Below, piece by piece: positions 30,506 through 39,567 of a stretch of DNA of 64,000 nucleotides. Both the position numbers and the translations under genes were made by a program. The notes below the pieces were generated by a model, which worked only from the letters and a program-made list of their open reading frames with translations, had not been told where the DNA came from and did no database searches. The stretch is from Pediococcus damnosus (GTDB taxonomy: Bacteria > Bacillota > Bacilli > Lactobacillales > Lactobacillaceae). Within the stretch, counting starts at the first letter, position 1. The number at the start of each line of letters is the position of its first letter. The DNA is taken from positions 1 through 64,000 of the forward strand of contig NZ_JQBD01000001.1 in NCBI RefSeq assembly GCF_001437255.1, in the 5' to 3' direction.

Positions 30506-31315
30506 CTATAAAAGTTGATTCAAAAAATTTGTCGTTTCATGAATCACACGACTGCTTTCTGTCCAATGCAAAAAATGAGAATCACCAAAACAACTAATTT
30601 TAGAAAATGGGTGATCATTTTTAAATTCAGAGGTTTGATACTCAGATTGTCGTTTTGTTCGTGAAAAAATCAAAACGGGAATTTTGTTTGGAATCGAAAT
30701 TTTTTTTACGCTTTGAATACTGCTTTTTAAATTTTCAGCTTCATTAACTTGAGTTTCGTTATCTAGCAACTTTTGAAAAATTTCTAATTGTTTGTTCCAA
30801 TCAACACTATTCAAATTTGGATTAATCAGACTTTTTAGTTCAGATTCAGGAATTTTACCTTGTGCCCGATCTCTGGCAACCTCCTGTGCTTCTTCCTTCG
30901 TTACTCTAACCATATCATCTACGTCCATTTCGGCAACTCCCGTAACTGGTTCCACCCCAATCACGGCTTGTACATAATCTGAAAATCGTTTTATATATCC
31001 TAAAGCGTACAGGCCACCAAGACTGTGCGCAAAAATAATCACTTTATGAATCTGCTCTTTATTCACAATTGATTGAGTTTCCGCAAGAATATTGTCAATG
31101 GTTCTTTCACTACGTGTCAGATCGCTCTCCCCATATCCCAATTGGTCAATCGCTAAAATACCATATTTATCAGGTAATGCCGTAATAATATTTTTAAAAC
31201 CCAGGTAACAATTTGCACCACTTGAACCTTGAAAAAATAAAACTGTCGGATAAGTTTTGGCTGCAATTTTAAAATAATAATGAATATATCCATGCCCTGT
31301 ATCAATAGTTTTCAT
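30506..31315 (-). CDS. Alpha/beta hydrolase
   Basis: A 269-residue cytoplasmic alpha/beta hydrolase with an oxyanion-type FFQGSSG segment, DQLGYGES and the nucleophile elbow HSLGG (Ser98); the C-terminal GDSHFLHW provides a likely catalytic His. It is AT-rich like the adjacent ABC genes and divergent from them. No signal peptide. Substrate unknown. Confidence 0.85.
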   Translation of the reverse strand: MKTIDTGHGYIHYYFKIAAKTYPTVLFFQGSSGANCYLGFKNIITALPDKYGILAIDQLGYGESDLTRSERTIDNILAETQSIVNKEQIHKVIIFAHSLGGLYALGYIKRFSDYVQAVIGVEPVTGVAEMDVDDMVRVTKEEAQEVARDRAQGKIPESELKSLINPNLNSVDWNKQLEIFQKLLDNETQVNEAENLKSSIQSVKKISIPNKIPVLIFSRTKRQSEYQTSEFKNDHPFSKISCFGDSHFLHWTESSRVIHETTNFLNQLL

Positions 31316-31489
31316 AAAGTCATCCCCTATTACTTCGATAAAGTATAGTTTACATCCTAATCAAAAATTAATAAATGCTATTTTTGCTTTCAAATGGCTA
31401 CCATAAATTAAATTTAGATTAGTTTATAATTGTGTTCATATGCTTTCCGTTGTAAAATAAATTATATACGTTTGTGAGGAGACTCTAAA

Positions 31490-32248
31490 ATGCTACATAA
31501 AATAATGGTTTTGGCACATTTTTATTTAAAAATGAATTTAAGAGAAAAAACTGTCTTTATTTATACACTAGGTTTCCCAACGGCCTACTTTATGATAAGT
31601 CAGTCTAAACTTATTTTTGCTCAGACCCACCAGTCATCAACCGATATCATAAACCTTCTTTTTGAATTCTGGGCATACATATTAATTTGTTCTATTTTAA
31701 ACGGTGTCACTGACGCCATGGTATCTGGTCGTGAAAACAACCTTTTAAAAACCTTTACCTATCTCACTGGTAATAAAAAGATTTTCTTTTTTGCGCATCT
31801 TATCACCCAACTAGTCTTAACTTTAGGTGAAATTCTTTTATTCACCCTAGCAGCTATGCTCTTAATGCACAGTTTTAACTTTATGATCTTGTTAATCAGT
31901 ATTTTCTATACCTCAATTGGCGTTTTCACTTTAGGAATCTTTGCAAATCTTCTTTTGTTGTTCCACATCAAGGTTCAAACTTATAACGTTTTGGCGAATG
32001 GTACGATTTTTGCAGCTTTGTTGTTAAGTGCAGTTCATCCCGGTGCACATTTCTTACATTTTTTAATTGATTTTTTCCCTTTAAATTACGCAACTGACAT
32101 TTTGAATGTTATTTTGATGAGCTTTCATCAGGAAAATGTCGATCCTTTTGTTCTTTTAACAGTCCTAATTGTTACCATCAGTTATTTAAGTATCGGTTTT
32201 TTATCATTAAATCACGCTTCTATTGCCACAAACACTTCTAAATATTAA
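31490..32248 (+). CDS. ABC-2 type exporter permease
   Basis: A 252-residue membrane protein with about six helices and no ATPase motifs. It looks like an ABC-2 type permease, with the central loop GVTDAMVSGRENNLLKTF matching the usual position of the coupling region. GAGGAG lies just before the ATG. The ATPase gene follows 29 bp downstream. AT-rich base use compared with neighbours suggests the pair may have been acquired. The cargo is unknown. Confidence 0.8.
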   Translation: MLHKIMVLAHFYLKMNLREKTVFIYTLGFPTAYFMISQSKLIFAQTHQSSTDIINLLFEFWAYILICSILNGVTDAMVSGRENNLLKTFTYLTGNKKIFFFAHLITQLVLTLGEILLFTLAAMLLMHSFNFMILLISIFYTSIGVFTLGIFANLLLLFHIKVQTYNVLANGTIFAALLLSAVHPGAHFLHFLIDFFPLNYATDILNVILMSFHQENVDPFVLLTVLIVTISYLSIGFLSLNHASIATNTSKY

Positions 32249-32277
32249 TAACCGCAGTATTCACTTGGAGAAGATAT

Positions 32278-32916
32278 ATGAAAATCAATCATTTGAATTT
32301 TAGTTACGTAAAAACAGTCGCTCCTATTTTTAAAGATCTCAGTTTAAAATTTAAAACAAATCAGCTAAATGTTATTCTCGGTCCTAATGGTACTGGAAAA
32401 TCTACACTACTAGATTTAATCGCTAATGTAGATAATCAACGTAATTCTTGTTTTCAACAATTCCCAGAAATCTCTCAAATTGCGTATTTAACACAACACA
32501 TGTCCTTCCCTGAAGAAGCAACTGGCCAAGAAATTATTGATCTTATTTGCTCCCTAGACCAAGTCCAAATCAATTTTCAAAATGAAGAAACAAAGTCCTA
32601 CTTACAAAAAATAACTCCACTTCGCCTAGGAAATATGTCAGGCGGCGAGCGTCGCTTTATAATGGACTTTTGCGTAAGTTGTTTGAACCGAAATTTATTC
32701 TTATTTGATGAACCAGATAACGCTCTTGACCCTTACGCAACAAAGTTAATTATGTTTATTTTTGAGCATTTAATTCAGCAAGGAAAACAAGTTATTTTAA
32801 CGACCCATCATATTGAAAATGTTCCAAATTATAATGCTTGGATTGTTCAAATTAATCATGGTACTTGCAAATTTCAAGGTGACTTAAAAACTTTTAAACT
32901 AAAAATAAACTCTTAA
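32278..32916 (+). CDS. ABC transporter ATP-binding protein
   Basis: A 212-residue nucleotide-binding subunit with Walker A GPNGTGKST (~36-44), signature MSGGERR, Walker B LFLFDEPDN and a switch His in TTHHIE. It is paired with the upstream permease. It lacks any C-terminal extension. The partner and cargo are unknown; small exporters of this kind often handle peptides or drugs. Confidence 0.9.
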   Translation: MKINHLNFSYVKTVAPIFKDLSLKFKTNQLNVILGPNGTGKSTLLDLIANVDNQRNSCFQQFPEISQIAYLTQHMSFPEEATGQEIIDLICSLDQVQINFQNEETKSYLQKITPLRLGNMSGGERRFIMDFCVSCLNRNLFLFDEPDNALDPYATKLIMFIFEHLIQQGKQVILTTHHIENVPNYNAWIVQINHGTCKFQGDLKTFKLKINS

Positions 32917-32935
32917 AATATTTATCCTAACAAAA

Positions 32936-32985
32936 AACAGTAGCTAATTTGATCACTCTCATGATTAAATCGGCTACTGCTTAAT
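32936..32985. terminator. Bidirectional terminator after the ABC exporter
   Basis: CAGTAGC pairs with GCTACTG, with an inner pairing of TAATTTGATCA to TGATTAAATC; flanked by AAAAAA and TTATTTTT. Confidence 0.7.
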
Positions 32986-33009
32986 TATTTTTGCTGGTCC
33001 TGAATAGTT

Positions 33010-33216
33010 TTATTTATCCGTCCGAATCTTTCCAAATCCATAATAAGATAAAGCTCCAAATGGTGGCACTACAAATACCAGCACACTCCAGATCAACTTA
33101 TTACCATGTTTAAATTCATGACTCTTCAAGATATCTACAAAGGCAAACAGTTGAATTAATCCTCCTAAAACAACGATTGGCCAATACTGTTGTTTAAACT
33201 CATGCTTCTTTCCCAT
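33010..33216 (-). CDS. PLDc_N-type small membrane protein
   Basis: A 68-residue protein with two membrane helices (about 12-27 and 40-60) and the ending VVPPFGALSYYGFGK typical of the phospholipase-D N-terminal (PLDc_N) small proteins. These are often found alone; a role in immunity or signalling is only suggested for some. The start at 33216 has AAGGGAG upstream. Short, so moderate confidence. Confidence 0.75.
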   Translation of the reverse strand: MGKKHEFKQQYWPIVVLGGLIQLFAFVDILKSHEFKHGNKLIWSVLVFVVPPFGALSYYGFGKIRTDK

Positions 33217-33298
33217 AATAATCACGCTCCCTTAATTAAATATTCACTAATTTAAATTAAGTATGCGCCACGTTGAAAACGTTTGCAATTCAAATACA

Positions 33299-34812
33299 TT
33301 ATTTTGAATATTTTTGTTGAAATGCTGCAATTTTGGCGTACTCTGGTTCAACCAACTGACTAGTTTCCAGCCAAATCTTCATGAACTCATGGTATCTTTG
33401 TGCCCGTTTTTTATTTGGTTGCCACTGTTTAGAATCAGAAACCAGTCGATGAATTTCTGTCAGATCCGAAACTAATCCTAAACTGTGCATTCCCATCACA
33501 GCCGCACCCAATGCTGACCCCTCATGATTATCTGGAACCGTTACTGGCTGATCAAAACAGTCAGTTAGAATTTGAATCCATAAATCTGCTTCAGAAAAAC
33601 CACCTGTTGCTTGAATACTCTTGATCGGTCCAGCAACTTGATCAATTCGTTGAGCCACTTCACAAAGATTCAATACAATTCCTTCAAGAACCGCCCGAAC
33701 CATATCTGCCTGAGTATGTTGGCGTGTCAATCCGAAAAATATTCCCCGCGCATTAGCATCCCAAATTGGTGCACGTTCACCACCTAAGTACGGTAAGAAA
33801 ACCAATCCATGCGCACCAGAAACTGATTTCGCCGCCATTTGCATTAATTCTGGATAGGTTGGTTTCTTATCTCCCGAAAACCATTGATCACGAACCCAAC
33901 GTAAAATAATGCCGCCATTATTAACAGGACCGCCAACTAGCCAACGCCCTTTTCCTAACACATAGCAGAATAGTTTGCCTTGCGGATCAAAGACCGGATG
34001 ATCAACTACCATACGCACGGCACCACTCGTTCCAATGCTGACGGCTAGTTTTCCAGGTGTAATTGCGTCGACCCCTAGATTAGCTAAAGCCCCATCGCTA
34101 CTACCAATAATAAATGGCACATCTGATTTCAGACCCAATAATTTAGCATTTGATTCGCTCAACCCAGTTAGCTGCGTTTCAGTATCTACCAGCTCTGGTA
34201 GTTGCGCTTTGGTAATTCCTGCAATCTTTAACGCTTGCTGATCCCAATCTAATGTCTGTAAATTAAGTAGACCCGTCGCTGAGGCCAATCCATAATCCAT
34301 GACATAACGCCCAAACAGTCGATATAAAACATAATCCTTAATTCCAATAAATTTCGTTGCTTGGGCAAACAAATCAGGCCGTTCCTGACGAAACCACATA
34401 ATTTTGGTTAAGGGTGTCATCGGATGATTTGGTGTTCCTGTCTGTCTATACAGTTCTTGGGCCATTCCGTTTTGCTGTAGTGCAGCACTGACTTTTTCTG
34501 ATCGATTATCCGCCCAAGTCACAACTCTCGTTAAAGGCTGATTATTCTGATCCATTAAAATCAAACTGTGCATCGCCGCTGATAACGAAACACCAACCAA
34601 TTCAAAAAAGTTTCCTGTTTATTTTTTAAAACATTACGAATTCCTTGGGTCACTGCTGAAAAAATCTGTTCCGGATCTTCTTCAGCCATCCCTAATTGAT
34701 TTTGATATAACGGATACCCAATATTTTGACTGGCTAAACTTTTACCGTTTAAATCAAATAAAATTGTTTTGGTACTTGTGGTCCCAATATCAACGCCAAT
34801 AATTGCTTTCAT
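33299..34812 (-). pseudogene. gntK: Gluconokinase (FGGY family), frameshifted
   Basis: ATP-dependent kinase of gluconate. The start MKAIIGVDIGTTSTKTILFD with LGMAEEDPEQIF is the GntK-type N-terminus, and GGERAPIWDANARG and ATGGFSEADLW follow in the second part. The frame breaks at a run of six T on the coding strand (plus-strand A at 34604-34609). Adding one T gives QETFFELVGVSLSAAMHS and joins both halves; 1514 bases become 1515, or 504 residues plus stop, a normal family length. The first start has GGAGA upstream. The break at a homopolymer could be a true mutation, slippage variation or a sequencing error. No gluconate permease or dehydrogenase is adjacent. Confidence 0.9.
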
Positions 34813-34955
34813 GAACTTTCTCCAATATATTTCAATATAAACCCGATCAAAGCTTATAAAACTATTTACTAACATTCGGGTATGATTTGTTTTATAATTT
34901 TAATTATAGATGTTAAATAAACGTTTTACCAAAAATATTGAAAGGTCGTTTAAAT

Positions 34956-35600
34956 ATGAAAATTGGAATTATTGGTGCTACTGGAAATACTGGTTCAAGT
35001 CTTGTTAAAGAAGCTCTGGGACGCAATCATCAGGTTACTGCTCTCGTACGTAACGCCGACAAAGCTAAATCACTATTTGCAGATACAGTCACGATCATTG
35101 CAAAAGATGCTTTCGCTTTTAACAAACAAGATTTTGCGGGATTAGACGTCTTAATCGATGCTATTAGTTTTCCAACCCAAAAGCATCTTGCATACGATCA
35201 GTTAGATCTAGCAGCTCAACTCATTCATATGTTTCGGGAAACTGACTCACCTCGGTTAGTGTTCATTTTAGGTGCCGGCAGTCTTCGAACCGACGGTGGT
35301 TTGGAAATTGACCAATTAAGAAAAACCCCCGGTGCGGCAGCTTGGATTGATACCCCTGAAGCTCAGCATCAAGAACTCAACTTTTTACGTACCGTTTCCA
35401 ACGTAAATTGGCTAGGTGTGTCACCTTTTGCAAATTACACAGTCGGCCCTAAAACAGCCTACGTCCGTGGTTCTGATGACTTATTATTTGATGATAATCA
35501 TAAATCTGAAGTTTCTACTGGCACCTTTGCTGCAGCTATTTTAGATGAACTTGAGCAACCAAGCATCCATCAGGCCCGCTTTACCGTTCGCAACAAATAA
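34956..35600 (+). CDS. NAD(P)-binding atypical SDR (NmrA-like)
   Basis: A 214-residue Rossmann protein beginning IGIIGATGNTGSSLVKEA, the glycine motif of NmrA/flavin-reductase-like atypical SDRs. FILGAGSLRTDGG and LGVSPFANYTVGP follow the family outline. The ATG at 34956 with AAAGGTC upstream is preferred to an in-frame ATG 18 bases earlier. It is 20 bp from the deoxyribosyltransferase gene, probably one operon. Activity unknown. Confidence 0.85.
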   Translation: MKIGIIGATGNTGSSLVKEALGRNHQVTALVRNADKAKSLFADTVTIIAKDAFAFNKQDFAGLDVLIDAISFPTQKHLAYDQLDLAAQLIHMFRETDSPRLVFILGAGSLRTDGGLEIDQLRKTPGAAAWIDTPEAQHQELNFLRTVSNVNWLGVSPFANYTVGPKTAYVRGSDDLLFDDNHKSEVSTGTFAAAILDELEQPSIHQARFTVRNK

Positions 35601-35620
35601 GAAACCTAAAGGAGAATTCC

Positions 35621-36103
35621 ATGCAACCCAAATCCGTTTACCTTGCTGGTCCATTTTTCAGTGAAGGTCAAAATCACCGTGTCACCACAATTAAAGGCTT
35701 ACTTGAAAAGAACCAAACCGTTAATTCAGAAGCCATTTTTCTTCCTGGCAAAGATGAATACACTGCTGCAGAGGCAGGCTCCTTCGAATGGCAAATTGCT
35801 ACGTTCAACGCTGACATTCGTCAAATCGACCAGGCCGACGTGGTGGTTGCCATCCTAGACTATGAATTAGAAAACGACAAACATGTTCCCGATTCTGGCA
35901 CTATTTGGGAATGTGGATACGCCTATGGGCAACATAAATCAGTTATCCTCGTTCGTTTCGATAAAAACGAAAAACAGGCCATTAATTTAATGTTAGCTGG
36001 GAGTTATACTGCTATTTTCAATGGTGAAACTGATATTAAAAAATTAGCGGATTACGATTTCTACAATTTGCAAAGCAAGTACGTACCGTTAGATGTTGTT
36101 TAA
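35621..36103 (+). CDS. Nucleoside 2-deoxyribosyltransferase
   Basis: A 160-residue enzyme that swaps bases between 2-deoxyribonucleosides, for purine and pyrimidine salvage. It begins VYLAGPFFSEGQ, has DQADVVVAILDY, and the catalytic Glu lies in DSGTIWECGYAYG, as in the NDT family of lactobacilli. AAAGGAGAA precedes the ATG. Second gene of a small operon. Confidence 0.92.
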   Translation: MQPKSVYLAGPFFSEGQNHRVTTIKGLLEKNQTVNSEAIFLPGKDEYTAAEAGSFEWQIATFNADIRQIDQADVVVAILDYELENDKHVPDSGTIWECGYAYGQHKSVILVRFDKNEKQAINLMLAGSYTAIFNGETDIKKLADYDFYNLQSKYVPLDVV

Positions 36104-36113
36104 AATTCTCCAC

Positions 36114-36159
36114 GAAAAAAGATCGAGATAAGTAAATTATACTTATCTCGATCTTTTTT
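36114..36159. terminator. Strong bidirectional terminator
   Basis: AAAAAGATCGAGATAAGTA pairs almost perfectly with TACTTATCTCGATCTTTTTT, serving the convergent deoxyribosyltransferase and ABC-F genes. Confidence 0.9.
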
Positions 36160-36173
36160 GTTTTCAAAACTTT

Positions 36174-37802
36174 TTAATCAGCATACAAAGCTTCAACTTG
36201 TTTTTGAATATCTTTATGATCCATAAACTCGTCATAACTGGTTTCTGAACGATCAACAACACCTTTATCAGAAATCTCGATAATGTGATCCGCAATCGTT
36301 TGAATAACCTGACGATCATGAGAAGTTAAAATAATCGAGCCCGTGAAGTTAATGAGCCCATCATTTAACGACGTAATTGATTCCAAATCCAAATGGTTCG
36401 TTGGGTCATCCATCAACAACACGTTAGCCTTACTCAACATCATCTTGGACAACATACAACGAACTTTTTCGCCACCAGATAGTTTCGTAATTGACTTGTT
36501 AACATCCTCACCAGAGAACAACATTTTGCCCAAGAATCCTCGTAAGAATGTATTGTCACTCTCTTCTTTAGAAGCATACTGACGTAACCACTCTAAGATA
36601 TCTAAACTATCATCTTCAAAATAGGCATTGATATCTCTTGGCAAATAACTCTTTGTGGCCGTTTGTCCCCAGGTCACAGTTCCAGAATCAGGTTCCATTT
36701 CACCAGCAATAATCTGCAGCAAAGTCGTTGTTGCGACATCATTACGGCTCAACAAAGCAGCTTTTTCACCGGGCTTTACAGTGAACGTAATGTTATCTAA
36801 AATCTTCACACCATCGATTGACTTGGAAAGCTTGTCCACTCGTAGCAAATCATTTCCTAATTCACGTTCTGGTGTAAAACTAATAAATGGATATTTACGC
36901 GTAGATGGCCGAATATCATCTAACGTAATCTTCTCTAATTGCTTCTTTCGGGAAGTCGCTTGTTTTGATTTCGAAGCATTCGCACTAAAACGAGCCACAA
37001 ATTCTTGCAGTTCCTGGATTTTTTCCTCTTTTTTGGCGTTCGCGTTTTCTTTTAACTTAGCAGCTAATTGACTAGATTCCATCCAAAAATCATAGTTTCC
37101 TACATATAATTGAATCTTACCAAAGTCCACGTCACACATCATGGTACAAACTTCATTCAAAAAATGACGGTCATGAGAAACCACGATTACGGTGTTTTGG
37201 AAGTCACCTAAGAAGTTTTCCAACCATGTAATTGTCTGAGCATCCAAACCATTAGTAGGCTCATCCAAAACTAAGATGTCGGGAGAACCAAATAAAGCCT
37301 GGCCCAAAAGGACTTTCACTTTTTGACTTTCGGTTAACTCACTCATTTTCTGAGCTTGCATGGTTTCATCAATTCCGAGTTGTTGCAACAGTTGAGCTGC
37401 ATCAGATTCAGCACTCCAACCGTCCATTTCGGCAAACTCGCCTTCCAGCTCACCGGCTCTAATTCCGTCAGCATCCGTAAAGTCAGCCTTCGCATACAAA
37501 GCATCTTTTTCTTGCATAATTTCATACAGCTTTTTATGGCCCATAATGACCGTATCCAAAACTTTTTCCGTTTCAAACGCATAATGGTCCTGTTCCAGGC
37601 TTGACATTCGTTCGTTATCAGAAATGGAAATATGTCCTGACGTTGGCTGGAGTTTACCTTCCAATATCTTTAAGAAAGTTGACTTTCCGGCTCCGTTAGC
37701 ACCAATAATGCCGTAGCAATTTCCAGGTGTAAACTTCAAATTAACATTTTCATAGAGCTTGCGATCTGAAAATTGCATACTCATATCGGTAACTGTTATC
37801 AT
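36174..37802 (-). CDS. ABC-F ATPase (YkpA/YbiT group)
   Basis: A 542-residue soluble protein with two ABC domains and no membrane part. ABC-F proteins act on the ribosome. NBD1 has Walker A GANGAGKST (Lys40), then a linker with ARFSANASKSKQATSRKKQL, and NBD2 has LSGGEKVRC and DDPTNHLD. NBD1 signature reads LTESQKVKV and its Walker B is DEPTNGLD; NBD2 Walker A reads SRNDVATTT. These departures occur in the YkpA type as far as I recall, so the protein may still be functional. It closely fits Bacillus YkpA in sequence order. Likely translation factor rather than a resistance protein. Confidence 0.88.
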   Translation of the reverse strand: MITVTDMSMQFSDRKLYENVNLKFTPGNCYGIIGANGAGKSTFLKILEGKLQPTSGHISISDNERMSSLEQDHYAFETEKVLDTVIMGHKKLYEIMQEKDALYAKADFTDADGIRAGELEGEFAEMDGWSAESDAAQLLQQLGIDETMQAQKMSELTESQKVKVLLGQALFGSPDILVLDEPTNGLDAQTITWLENFLGDFQNTVIVVSHDRHFLNEVCTMMCDVDFGKIQLYVGNYDFWMESSQLAAKLKENANAKKEEKIQELQEFVARFSANASKSKQATSRKKQLEKITLDDIRPSTRKYPFISFTPERELGNDLLRVDKLSKSIDGVKILDNITFTVKPGEKAALLSRNDVATTTLLQIIAGEMEPDSGTVTWGQTATKSYLPRDINAYFEDDSLDILEWLRQYASKEESDNTFLRGFLGKMLFSGEDVNKSITKLSGGEKVRCMLSKMMLSKANVLLMDDPTNHLDLESITSLNDGLINFTGSIILTSHDRQVIQTIADHIIEISDKGVVDRSETSYDEFMDHKDIQKQVEALYAD

Positions 37803-37987
37803 TTAATTCCCTCACTTTATCTGTGTTCAAGTTAATTCACAATCTATAAAATGTATCATAAAATAGCCCATGAAAGCAAGCTATTCGGGCTATTAGAGCA
37901 ATTAAGTGCCAAGTAACCGTTTCATTTCACTCAACTACACTTTCATGCTATTCTGTAGGTACTTAAATCTATGAACGAGGTCACGTT

Positions 37988-38659
37988 ATGCAAAAATCTG
38001 AACACGATTGTATTAAGTTGGTTCCCCTCTTTGACCACTTACCAGATGAAGATGTTGATAAAATTGAGGCCATCATCACCCACAAACACTATGCGGCCGG
38101 TGAATCACTCTTTCTTGACGGTGATGATCTGGATACCTTAATGATTGTCGCAAACGGGCAAGTTAAAGTCTCAAAAATTGCTGCAAATGGACGCGAACAA
38201 CTTCTCTACCTCTTACAAACTGGTGATTTCGATGGCGAAGGCGCCCTTTTCCAGGACAAAACGCACACTTCTTCTGCGGTGGCTTTAATTCCCACAGCAG
38301 TTTGCCAAATTAGTCGGAAAAATTTTCAAAAATTATTGTCACAATCTCCAAGTATCAGCATGAATCTGATTAATGAATTCGGTCAGCGTATCTCGTCCCT
38401 CGAGAAAAGAACGACCGAAGCCGCGACAGAAAGTGTCGAAGCACGGATTGGTAGCTATTTAGTTGAAACTGGAGCTAGTCTCGATAAAGATACTTTTAAA
38501 CTGCCCATCAAAAAAAAGGACCTCGCAATTTATCTCGGCACTACTCCCGAAACAGTTAGTCGAAAACTAACCGATTTTGAAAGTAAGGGCTGGATCTCAC
38601 AAGGTCCTCAAAAACAAATTAAATTATTGGATAAGGATGCATTGGTCTTACTAGACTAA
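37988..38659 (+). CDS. Crp/Fnr family transcription regulator
   Basis: A 223-residue regulator. Residues ~10-125 are a cyclic-nucleotide-type beta roll (AAGESLFLDGDDLDTLMIV), ~130-150 the dimer helix, and ~155-220 a winged helix (KKKDLAIYLGTTPETVSRKL). No FNR-type cysteine cluster is visible, so it is probably an FlpA/ArcR-like member whose effector is unknown. Its TAA stop lies inside repeat A2. The neighbouring Dps-like gene and peroxide genes suggest, but do not show, an oxygen-linked role. Confidence 0.9.
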   Translation: MQKSEHDCIKLVPLFDHLPDEDVDKIEAIITHKHYAAGESLFLDGDDLDTLMIVANGQVKVSKIAANGREQLLYLLQTGDFDGEGALFQDKTHTSSAVALIPTAVCQISRKNFQKLLSQSPSISMNLINEFGQRISSLEKRTTEAATESVEARIGSYLVETGASLDKDTFKLPIKKKDLAIYLGTTPETVSRKLTDFESKGWISQGPQKQIKLLDKDALVLLD

Positions 38660-38825
38660 ACGTGCTTAAAAAGACAACTTCCTCCGCTTAGCTACAATGA
38701 CCAAACGATTCCAAGTGCGAATCTTTCGGTCATTTAGGCTGCCATGAGAACTTGTTGCTTTAGCAACTTTAGTTCTTTGGACAACGGCAGTATGCTCGGA
38801 AGCTTACCGTCTTTTACGACACTCT
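38657..38825 (-). repeat. Repeat family A, copy 2
   Basis: Inverted copy of the element at 11829-11996. It fills the whole space between two convergent genes: the minus-strand Dps-like gene ends TAG at 38826-38828 and the plus-strand Crp/Fnr gene ends TAA at 38657-38659, where TAA is the first part of the conserved TAAACGTGC. Stems are kept by paired changes (AATGACC/GGTCATT here, GATAACC/GGTTATC in copy 1; AGCTTCC/GGAAGTT here, AGCTTCT/AGAAGCT in copy 1). Confidence 0.75.
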
Positions 38826-39374
38826 CTAGTCATCGTCCTCATCATCTTCTTCTAGGCCATCGCCAGCAGCATTACCAACTAATCCTTGAAGAACACGAAT
38901 TGCATGATTATCGTCCCCACGTAATTGTTCCATATAACTACGTAATGCGGGACGATTTTCTTTTTCTGCAAGTTTGATGGCCCGATCAACAAACAAGTTT
39001 TGGGTAACAAAATCTTGCACAGTTTCGCTTACCATTTCGTCAGCAGAAAAATATTTATTCTTGCCATTTTCACCAATCATGGAATATTCACTATATTCTG
39101 CGGTTGTTGAGGATGGTTTTTCATTTTCATCTAGTAATAATTCGCCAACTTCATCATAGTGACGGCGATTGTCTTCAATCAAAGCTTGGTATACCTGGCG
39201 AATAGCTGGCGCACTTAAGCCCTTCACATACCAAGTTGTTTGATGGAGTTTGGCGTCTAACACCGTAAAGTTTGAAACAATATGATTAACCATGGCACCA
39301 GCGGTTGGAACATGATGATCAATATCGGCCTGTTTTTGTTCTGCTGCAAATAATTCTTCTGGAGTTTTTGACAT
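38826..39374 (-). CDS. Dps-like ferritin-fold protein
   Basis: A 182-residue protein that resembles the Dps/ferritin-like family: helix A contains LDAKLHQTTWYVKGLSAPAI, like the Dps HWxxxG box, and a later helix pair follows. Some residues that usually form the ferroxidase site (second His and Asp at the start of helix B) are not at their places. It ends in an acidic tail EEDDEDDD. Probable role in iron or DNA protection under oxidative stress, by family only. Its stop abuts repeat A2. Confidence 0.72.
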   Translation of the reverse strand: MSKTPEELFAAEQKQADIDHHVPTAGAMVNHIVSNFTVLDAKLHQTTWYVKGLSAPAIRQVYQALIEDNRRHYDEVGELLLDENEKPSSTTAEYSEYSMIGENGKNKYFSADEMVSETVQDFVTQNLFVDRAIKLAEKENRPALRSYMEQLRGDDNHAIRVLQGLVGNAAGDGLEEDDEDDD

Positions 39375-39567
39375 TTTTAATTCCTCCTAATTTCTTAATA
39401 TACTTGTATTGTATCTAGTCTTTTTAAAAATTAAATTGACTGAGATCAAGTTTTGTAAATAGCGACGACCTACTAGATATCGTTTTTGGCGACATTCTTA
39501 TGCTATAATCATTATGTTAGCGATTACAAAAAATAAATATAACAAGTTACATAGGAGGAGAATTTTT

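Noticed and set aside
36174-37802. ABC-F protein as an antibiotic resistance factor
   Set aside because: Its sequence order fits the housekeeping YkpA/YbiT group, not the resistance groups such as Msr or Vga.
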